This document shows, piece after piece, positions 43,605 through 48,833 of a DNA stretch of 48,833 nucleotides (position 1 is the first letter of the stretch; each line of letters opens with the position of its first letter). The notes below the pieces were generated by a model. It did no database searches, had not been told where the DNA came from, and worked only from the letters and a program-made list of their open reading frames with translations. The stretch covers positions 1 to 48,833 of the forward strand of contig JAHQWE010000077.1 in the NCBI GenBank assembly GCA_019633985.1, written 5' to 3'. The stretch is from Acidiferrobacterales bacterium. GTDB lineage: Bacteria > Pseudomonadota > Gammaproteobacteria > Arenicellales > Poriferihabitantaceae. The position numbers were made by a program, and so were the translations under genes.

Positions 43605-44222
43605 CTACGGGCAACCGCAAAGATACGCCGAGATCAGCTCGCCAATCCGGTCGAGATAAACCGTGCCCATACCAGGTTGAAAGCGTTCCTTGTCCGCGTC
43701 TCCGAGCGTTAGCACACCATTTTGACCATGGCTTAGTAACGGCACGAACGCACAGGAAGCGACTCCACTATCGCGAAACATCCAGTCCAGCAAGGTCGTG
43801 GAAACGCGGTCATCACAAATACTGTTGCCATGGATGACACGTTTTGTGAGCAACTCGAAGTGCACATCTTCTGCGGCGTTTCGGTCCTGATCTTGCTCTC
43901 GGAATATCGCGACGTGGGGCAGATCAAAGTGTTGTTCGATCGTCTCGGTGGCCCGATAAACAGAATGTACCGGGTGCTTTAACAGTTCCTGTGATAGCGC
44001 GTGCAGCTGCTGCTCCAGCGTCTGATTCTTACGTGCCGAATCAACAACGAGCTCGTATTTCGCTTGTTCCTCGCTATGGCGAGTGCGTAAGACCTCTACC
44101 TGTCGCTGATGAAATGGTGCATCGTCTGCAGACAGTTGCAGGGTAGCCAGCAAATCCCGATGCTGATCGAAAAAAGCAGGGTTTTCTTCAAGGTAGGTAG
44201 CGATATCTTCTGGTTTTAACAT
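43605..44222 (-). CDS. DUF484 family protein (GAF-like)
   Basis: The 205-residue protein starts MLKPEDIATYLEENPAFFDQ, the conserved N-terminus of DUF484, followed by a helical segment (HSEEQAKYELVVDSARKNQT) and a GAF-like domain ending VYLDRIGELISAYL. Its place between dapF and xerC is conserved in gammaproteobacteria (E. coli yigA). The biochemical role is not known. Confidence 0.92.
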   Translation of the reverse strand: MLKPEDIATYLEENPAFFDQHRDLLATLQLSADDAPFHQRQVEVLRTRHSEEQAKYELVVDSARKNQTLEQQLHALSQELLKHPVHSVYRATETIEQHFDLPHVAIFREQDQDRNAAEDVHFELLTKRVIHGNSICDDRVSTTLLDWMFRDSGVASCAFVPLLSHGQNGVLTLGDADKERFQPGMGTVYLDRIGELISAYLCGCP

Positions 44223-44259
44223 AGGGATAGAATAATGGTCACACTAGTGTGCGTGGCAA

Positions 44260-45117
44260 TTACGCGGCCGTGCGCTGGGATTCTCCGATTTCAGGAATCA
44301 CTATTTCTCCCGAGAATACATGGTGGGCTGAGCCGATAAGATAGACAGGCTGATCTTCACCCTGCCATTTCACTTGCGCATCACCGCCTGGCAGACTCAC
44401 CATAACGATGGGATCTAGTAAACCCCTGCGAATCCCCGCTACTACGGCGGCGCAAGCACCGCTTCCACAGCCAAGCGTTTCACCGACACCTCGTTCAAAC
44501 ACCCGCAACCGGATATGGTTTCTGGTAACGACCTGCATAAAACCCGCATTCGCCCCTGACGGAAAATCGGAATGCTGCTCAATTTTTGGACCCATTTCCA
44601 AGACGGGGGCAGCATCAACATCATCGACTACGTAAACTGCATGCGGATTCCCCATCGATATAGCGGAAATTTCGATGGCTGTTCGATCAACATCTAGCGG
44701 ATAAACTATAGACTCCGCGGCGGCATTAAATGGAATCATTTCTGGGGTGAACACGGGATTCCCCATATTGACCTTAACCTGCCCGTCATCGAGCAACTCC
44801 AACTCCATGTGCGTGTTGATCGTTCGAACATTGATGTGGCGCAGCGCAGTTAGCCCACTATCGTAAAGAAATCGAGCAAAGCATCTGGCTCCGTTGCCGC
44901 ATTGCTCCACCTCGGTGCCATCCTGGTTGAAAATCCGAAATCGAAAATCCACCTCTGGATCCGATTCCGCGATTAATATCTGGTCACAACCGATACCAAA
45001 GTGTCGGTCGGCCAGATATTGCGCAATTTGTGCTGTCATGGAAATAGGATCTGTCACCCCATCCAGGATCACAAAGTCGTTCCCCAATGACTGCATTTTA
45101 GTAAACTTAAGGCGCAT
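44260..45117 (-). CDS. dapF: Diaminopimelate epimerase DapF
   Basis: DapF converts LL- to meso-diaminopimelate for lysine and peptidoglycan synthesis. The 285-residue protein begins MRLKFTKMQSLGNDFVILDG. It has the first catalytic Cys in EQCGNGARCFARFL near residue 73 and the second in ETLGCGSGACAAVV near 217, plus SMGNPHAVYVVDD. It heads the dapF-DUF484-xerC run. The product feeds the meso-DAP-type MurE encoded at 4.3-5.8 kb. Length is a little above E. coli DapF (274). Confidence 0.97.
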   Translation of the reverse strand: MRLKFTKMQSLGNDFVILDGVTDPISMTAQIAQYLADRHFGIGCDQILIAESDPEVDFRFRIFNQDGTEVEQCGNGARCFARFLYDSGLTALRHINVRTINTHMELELLDDGQVKVNMGNPVFTPEMIPFNAAAESIVYPLDVDRTAIEISAISMGNPHAVYVVDDVDAAPVLEMGPKIEQHSDFPSGANAGFMQVVTRNHIRLRVFERGVGETLGCGSGACAAVVAGIRRGLLDPIVMVSLPGGDAQVKWQGEDQPVYLIGSAHHVFSGEIVIPEIGESQRTAA

Positions 45118-45266
45118 TTAATTAATTGGCTTCACACAACGTTGCATATCACACTATCTGTCCCCAGCCTTGGTATCGACAAAAGAAACCTCTTGCGACA
45201 ACATCGGTCTGAGTGACTCACGACGGCGACAGACGCCGAACTTCTAATCATAGCCTATCCCCTTGT

Positions 45267-45272
45267 AAGGAG
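45267..45272 (+). promoter_or_regulatory. Ribosome binding site preceding an in-frame CTG
   Basis: AAGGAG is the only strong Shine-Dalgarno sequence ahead of the small membrane protein gene. It lies eight bases before an in-frame CTG at 45281, and 32 bases before the first ATG at 45305, which is too far for that ATG. Confidence 0.5.
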
Positions 45273-45304
45273 AACACCCACTGTTACATCGTAAATTAAC
45301 TCGA

Positions 45305-45568
45305 ATGGCCGCAAAGGTGCGTACCATGTCTTCTCCCTTGCGTATTGCGCTGGGGGTTCTGTTGCTACTGGGAGGGGCGTTGTGGGTACTGCCTATTCTG
45401 GGGCTTTGGATGATTCCCCTGGGATTACTCGTGCTCTCCTTTGATTTTCCCTGGGCTCGTAGAGGTTATCTGAACATCATTGTCTGGATGAGGAAACGCC
45501 GCGCCCAGCGCAAACAGAGAAAGCTGGAAAAGAAGGCCGAAAAGGAAAAAAATAAAATCGATTCCTGA
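45305..45568 (+). CDS. Small membrane protein, PGPGW-family-like
   Basis: The 87-residue protein has two hydrophobic segments (about 12-30 and 31-46: LRIALGVLLLLGGALWVLPI and LGLWMIPLGLLVLSFDFPWA) and a very basic Lys/Arg/Glu tail. The LSFDFPWARR ending of the helix hairpin is typical of PF09656-like proteins, but the PGPGW motif itself is replaced by PILGLW. Function is unknown. The start could be the ATG at 45305, the ATG at 45326 or a CTG at 45281 with a better ribosome binding site. It is convergent with ctpA. Confidence 0.7.
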   Translation: MAAKVRTMSSPLRIALGVLLLLGGALWVLPILGLWMIPLGLLVLSFDFPWARRGYLNIIVWMRKRRAQRKQRKLEKKAEKEKNKIDS

Positions 45569-45662
45569 TCAACAGCCTTACACCGCCTACACGCTCTTCA
45601 TTTATGTATCGAGCCAGCCCAGTAAAGTGATCCTAAAGTGCGGCTTTCTAGCGAATACAAAA

Positions 45663-47075
45663 TTATTTGGTGACAAGATTACTCTTGACCAAACTCATTC
45701 CCTTCAGCAAGTTCAGCGCCTCACGTATCTGGAAATCGACGGTTTGCAATCCCTCGCCAGATGACAGCTGCATGGACGATGGCCGCTCTTCTCCACCATC
45801 AATATTGATCTCCTCCACATCAGACGCTGAAGGATTCTCTTCCTCGCCATTTCCATTCGGCAAATGTCCGGCCAAATCGACCTCTCGTACCGATTTCCTA
45901 CCTCCACCCTGGGATACCTCAGTCTGATTGATCACGATATCCGGATCGATACCCAGCGCCTGGATGGAGCGCTCGTTGGGGGTGTAATACCGCGAAGTGG
46001 TCAGCTTCAAAGCACCGCCATTGTTCATCGGTATCACGGTTTGTACCGATCCTTTACCAAATGTGCGAGTACCCATGATAATCGCACGCTTATGATCCTG
46101 AAGCGCGCCTGCGACAATTTCGGATGCTGAGGCAGAACCTCCATTCACCAACACCACCAAAGGCGAGTTCTTCAATACGTCCCCGGGCCTGGCAGATTCG
46201 CTGGACACCTCTTTATTACCGCGCCCTCGCGTTGACACAATTACTCCATCTTCGAGAAACAAGTCACTGACTTCTACTGCGCCATTTAAAACACCGCCGG
46301 GATTGTTTCTTAAATCCAGCACCAATCCCTTCAGCTCTGTCTCATTCTCTCTCACTAGTTTTTCAATTTGCCCGCGAAGGTTGCTTGCGGTGCTGCTTTG
46401 AAAGCTGGTGATTCTGGCGTAGCCGTAACCAGGCTCCAATAATTCTCCCCGTACGCTGGCAACCTTGATCACTGCACGCACCAGCGGCACTTCCAAGGGT
46501 TTACTTTCACCCTCTCGTAAAATCGTCAGAACGATGCGCGTACCGGGTTCACCGCGCATACTATCCACTGCACCACGCAGGTCATCTCCAACCAGCTTAC
46601 CGTCGATGCGAGTCACAATATCGCCCGATCGCAAATCAGCATCCGCTGCCGGAGAACCGTCTATAGGTGCGACAATGCGTATTCTGCCGCCTTCCGTAGT
46701 CACCTCAATACCGAGGCCGCCAAACTTGCCCTCGGTAGAAATTCGCACTTCTTTAAACGCTTCCGGTTCCAGAAATGTGGAATGCGGGTCCAGGCCGGTC
46801 AACATGCCTTTAATGGCATTGCGAAGCAACTTCACATCGGTGACTTCATCGACATAACCACTTTTGATTTTTCCGAAAACTTCAGCGAGAACTTGGAGCT
46901 CCTCGAGCGGTAACTCTTCTTTCTTCGCTTCCTCTTCTTCCTCCGCAACTTCCTCGGCCTTGGGGTCACCGTCCTCGTCAGTTTGCGCATCCTGTGCAAA
47001 GACGGGAACGAAGAAGAAACCCGACAATGTTGCCAGTAACAACAACGCGCGTAGTGGAGAGTGGACAAATCCCAT
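45663..47075 (-). CDS. ctpA: Carboxy-terminal processing protease (S41 family)
   Basis: Periplasmic serine protease that trims proteins from their C-termini and in several bacteria degrades cell-wall hydrolases. The protein has a signal peptide, an acidic Glu-rich linker (about 25-50) and a PDZ domain (about 90-175, with GIEVTTEGGRIRIVAPIDGS). The S41 catalytic core has Ser in NGGSASASEIVAGAL and Lys in GTRTFGKGSVQT. The ATG at 47075 (470 residues) is preferred because AGGA lies six bases ahead; another ATG at 47096 is in frame. It follows envC by about 190 bases, a conserved pairing. Confidence 0.93.
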   Translation of the reverse strand: MGFVHSPLRALLLLATLSGFFFVPVFAQDAQTDEDGDPKAEEVAEEEEEAKKEELPLEELQVLAEVFGKIKSGYVDEVTDVKLLRNAIKGMLTGLDPHSTFLEPEAFKEVRISTEGKFGGLGIEVTTEGGRIRIVAPIDGSPAADADLRSGDIVTRIDGKLVGDDLRGAVDSMRGEPGTRIVLTILREGESKPLEVPLVRAVIKVASVRGELLEPGYGYARITSFQSSTASNLRGQIEKLVRENETELKGLVLDLRNNPGGVLNGAVEVSDLFLEDGVIVSTRGRGNKEVSSESARPGDVLKNSPLVVLVNGGSASASEIVAGALQDHKRAIIMGTRTFGKGSVQTVIPMNNGGALKLTTSRYYTPNERSIQALGIDPDIVINQTEVSQGGGRKSVREVDLAGHLPNGNGEEENPSASDVEEINIDGGEERPSSMQLSSGEGLQTVDFQIREALNLLKGMSLVKSNLVTK

Positions 47076-47288
47076 AGTGATTCCTGCTAATTTCAAATTT
47101 CTGTTTTAGAGACTCTATTTATACCGTCTTATGACTGAACAAAGTGAATCTGGTTCATGTTAATAATGCACAGCTTATCCTGACCCAAGTGTTATAGGTG
47201 AGTCTGCCAGCGTTCTTCGATAAGAATGTGAAAAAGTTGCGTATATTGCGATGCGTATGCGACTCAAGAAAATCCTTAAGAAAGAACG

Positions 47289-48608
47289 CTACCGTACCCA
47301 TTTTAACGGATCATCCGGCGTTCCGTTGTGCCGAATCTCAAAATACAACCCGGGGAGCGGGCGATCCTCGGCATCACTCGCCATGGCAATGGTCTGCCCT
47401 GATTGCACCTGATCACCCACCGCAGCGGTGAGTTGCTGGTTGTGACCATACAGGGACATATACCCTTCCCCATGATCGACAACCAGTAATTGACCATACC
47501 CGCGAAACCAGTCGGAAAACACCACTTGCCCAGGATAAATCGCCTTTACCGCCTGTTTATTTCTAGCGCCAAACAAAACCCCATCCCAACGCAGGCCACT
47601 CTCTTGTTTCTTGTCGCCAAACCGCACCGCCACCTTGGCTTTGAGTGGTTGAGGTAATCGACCCTTTGCCTTACCAAACCCCGCTAATATCACTGGGGCA
47701 GCAGGTGGCGAGGAACCATTCGCGGATTTAGCCTGTTTTTCGGCTGGTTTCACGACCCGTCCCTGAGTGCTGGACTGCCCCGCTTCGCCTGCGGTCTTGA
47801 CTACCGCTTCATCGCCCACCGTTCCAGATACCGGTTGCGCTTGATTTGACTTCGTTGGTTCAGGTTTTGCGGCAACACGAGGCTGGGGCTTTGGCTTCGG
47901 GCGTGACAGCTGCTTGATCAATTGCTCCAGCGCTTTTTGCCGCTCTTTATAACCGGAAATCGCCGCATTCGCATCAGCCATCGCCAAACGTAGCTTCTCT
48001 CGCTCCTCAATTCGTTTTGTCTCTTTTTCTGCGAGACTGGCTTTCTTGGCATCAAGTTCAACAATACTACTTTGCACTGCTTGCTGTTTTCTGCCGATCT
48101 CTACGCGGTTTTCCGCTATTGCTTGCTGCAACCGCTCGAATTTTTGAAGTTGACGGTTACGCGCTTCGACAACGTAATTAAACATCGTCAAACGGCGCGC
48201 GGCGGTATGCGGATCCTGTTGATTCACAAACATACGCAGCGCACTTTGTTTCCCCAGCAAATAACCACTTTTCAACAAGCCTGCCAGCCGCGCTTTGGCA
48301 TCCTCCCGTTCCATGATCAAACTGGAAGACCGGGCTTGTAGTGCTGTCAACTCGGCTTCCAGCGCTGCTTGATCGGTTTGCTTTTGTGCAATTTCTTTGC
48401 GCAAATTAGATTGCGCGAACTCTAGCTGATCGAGTTTGGAGGTGATTGATTTCTCACTGGCAATATCTGCGTTGAGGGTTTGTTGAAGCCGATCTATTTT
48501 CTGCTTCAGTTCGCTCACTTGTGCTTTTGAGCGACTCAATTCTCCAGCGCTTGCCAAACTGATGATGCAAGCCATCAGCAAACCGAAAATTATCCTGAAT
48601 GTCATCAA
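47289..48608 (-). CDS. envC: EnvC-type murein hydrolase activator (degenerate M23/LytM)
   Basis: EnvC activates the septal amidases AmiA and AmiB from the periplasm. The 439-residue protein has a signal peptide (about 21 residues), a long coiled coil (about 25-240), a Pro/Lys/Ala-rich linker with PKPKPQPRVAAKPEP, and a C-terminal LytM domain (about 330-439). The zinc ligands are not intact. Where active enzymes have HxGxD there is RWDGVLFG, and the final HxH is LYFEIRH. The protein is thus an activator rather than a hydrolase. The VDHGEGYMSLYGHN segment is kept. ctpA lies downstream. Confidence 0.92.
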   Translation of the reverse strand: MMTFRIIFGLLMACIISLASAGELSRSKAQVSELKQKIDRLQQTLNADIASEKSITSKLDQLEFAQSNLRKEIAQKQTDQAALEAELTALQARSSSLIMEREDAKARLAGLLKSGYLLGKQSALRMFVNQQDPHTAARRLTMFNYVVEARNRQLQKFERLQQAIAENRVEIGRKQQAVQSSIVELDAKKASLAEKETKRIEEREKLRLAMADANAAISGYKERQKALEQLIKQLSRPKPKPQPRVAAKPEPTKSNQAQPVSGTVGDEAVVKTAGEAGQSSTQGRVVKPAEKQAKSANGSSPPAAPVILAGFGKAKGRLPQPLKAKVAVRFGDKKQESGLRWDGVLFGARNKQAVKAIYPGQVVFSDWFRGYGQLLVVDHGEGYMSLYGHNQQLTAAVGDQVQSGQTIAMASDAEDRPLPGLYFEIRHNGTPDDPLKWVR

Positions 48609-48750
48609 AGGATTATAAATCAGGCTCAGGTTTTACTGGACAGCTGAATCTCGAGAAATCAACCAACAAGCAGGTGAATGAGCCACAATCGCGCTTGGAT
48701 ATGCAGTAAAATCCGCGTCCCGTCCAATTCAGCGCCTGGTAAAAAGATTC

Positions 48751-48833
48751 ATGTTCCTTCAGTTTGTCTCCGAGTATTGGTATCTGTTCGCCATGCTGGC
48801 GGCCATATTGCTATTGCTCGCATTCGATCCCGC
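48751..48833 (+). CDS. Probable rhodanese-like membrane protein (partial, N-terminus only)
   Basis: Only 27 codons are in the window: MFLQFVSEYWYLFAMLAAIL then LLLAFDP. A short start followed at once by one membrane helix is the beginning of the YibN-type rhodanese proteins that usually lie divergent to gpmI-envC-ctpA. The rhodanese domain itself would be beyond the right edge, so the call rests on the helix and synteny only. Confidence 0.5.
   Translation, partial: MFLQFVSEYWYLFAMLAAILLLLAFDP

Noticed and set aside
47289-48608. Active M23 endopeptidase
   Set aside because: The HxGxD and HxH zinc motifs are degenerate, so it was called an EnvC-type activator.

Overview
The window is a chromosomal segment of a free-living, Gram-negative gammaproteobacterium. 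The evidence is a canonical dcw cell-wall cluster with a meso-DAP-type MurE, a dapF-DUF484-xerC block, the rpmH-rnpA-yidD-yidC-mnmE order, EnvC/CtpA, oligopeptidase A, Hsp15 and OpuA/ProU-type osmolyte transport. The genus cannot be named from the sequence alone; a marine or soil member of the Pseudomonadales/Oceanospirillales/Cellvibrionales type is a reasonable guess.

Layout. 1-9.3 kb (minus strand): mraZ-rsmH-ftsL-ftsI-murE-murF-mraY-murD-ftsW, tightly packed, driven by a sigma70-like promoter with MraZ-type repeats in front of mraZ. 9.5-15 kb: a membrane protein of unknown function, a Nudix hydrolase overlapping a Crp/Fnr regulator, an outer-membrane beta-barrel candidate, then hslR-hprA-hemW on the plus strand. 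15-19.6 kb (minus): the glutathione-dependent formaldehyde detoxification pair, a BON-LysM (Kbp-like) protein, an orphan ParA-like ATPase, a lipoprotein and a DUF4124-glutaredoxin fusion. 19.7-23.2 kb: divergent prlC and gor. 23.2-23.9 kb: a gene-poor gap that seems to hold a decayed tyrosine-recombinase fragment. 23.9-27.5 kb: a betaine/proline-type ABC transporter (proX-terminator-proV-proW) whose permease has an unusual N-terminal extension; a PPOX-family flavoprotein follows. 28.4-37.3 kb (minus): rpmH-rnpA-yidD-yidC-mnmE, then a two-gene ion-motor-like operon, then mnmG. 37.4-42.6 kb: a small unknown gene plus PPi-dependent phosphofructokinase, membrane pyrophosphatase and soluble pyrophosphatase, so three PPi enzymes lie together. 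42.7-48.8 kb: xerC-DUF484-dapF, a small membrane protein, ctpA, envC and the first codons of a probable rhodanese-type membrane protein.

The most interesting locus is 30338-33058. A MotA/TolQ/ExbB-like four-helix protein is followed by a 550-residue protein with a MotB/TolR-like N-terminal helix (conserved Asp in an Asp-Ile-Met-Thr context), about 400 residues of periplasmic coiled coil including three near-identical 28-residue repeats, and a small C-terminal domain that is not a recognisable OmpA peptidoglycan-binding domain. It looks like a proton- or sodium-driven 5:2 motor of unknown purpose inserted between mnmE and mnmG with its own promoter. No CRISPR array, tRNA, rRNA or intact insertion sequence was seen.
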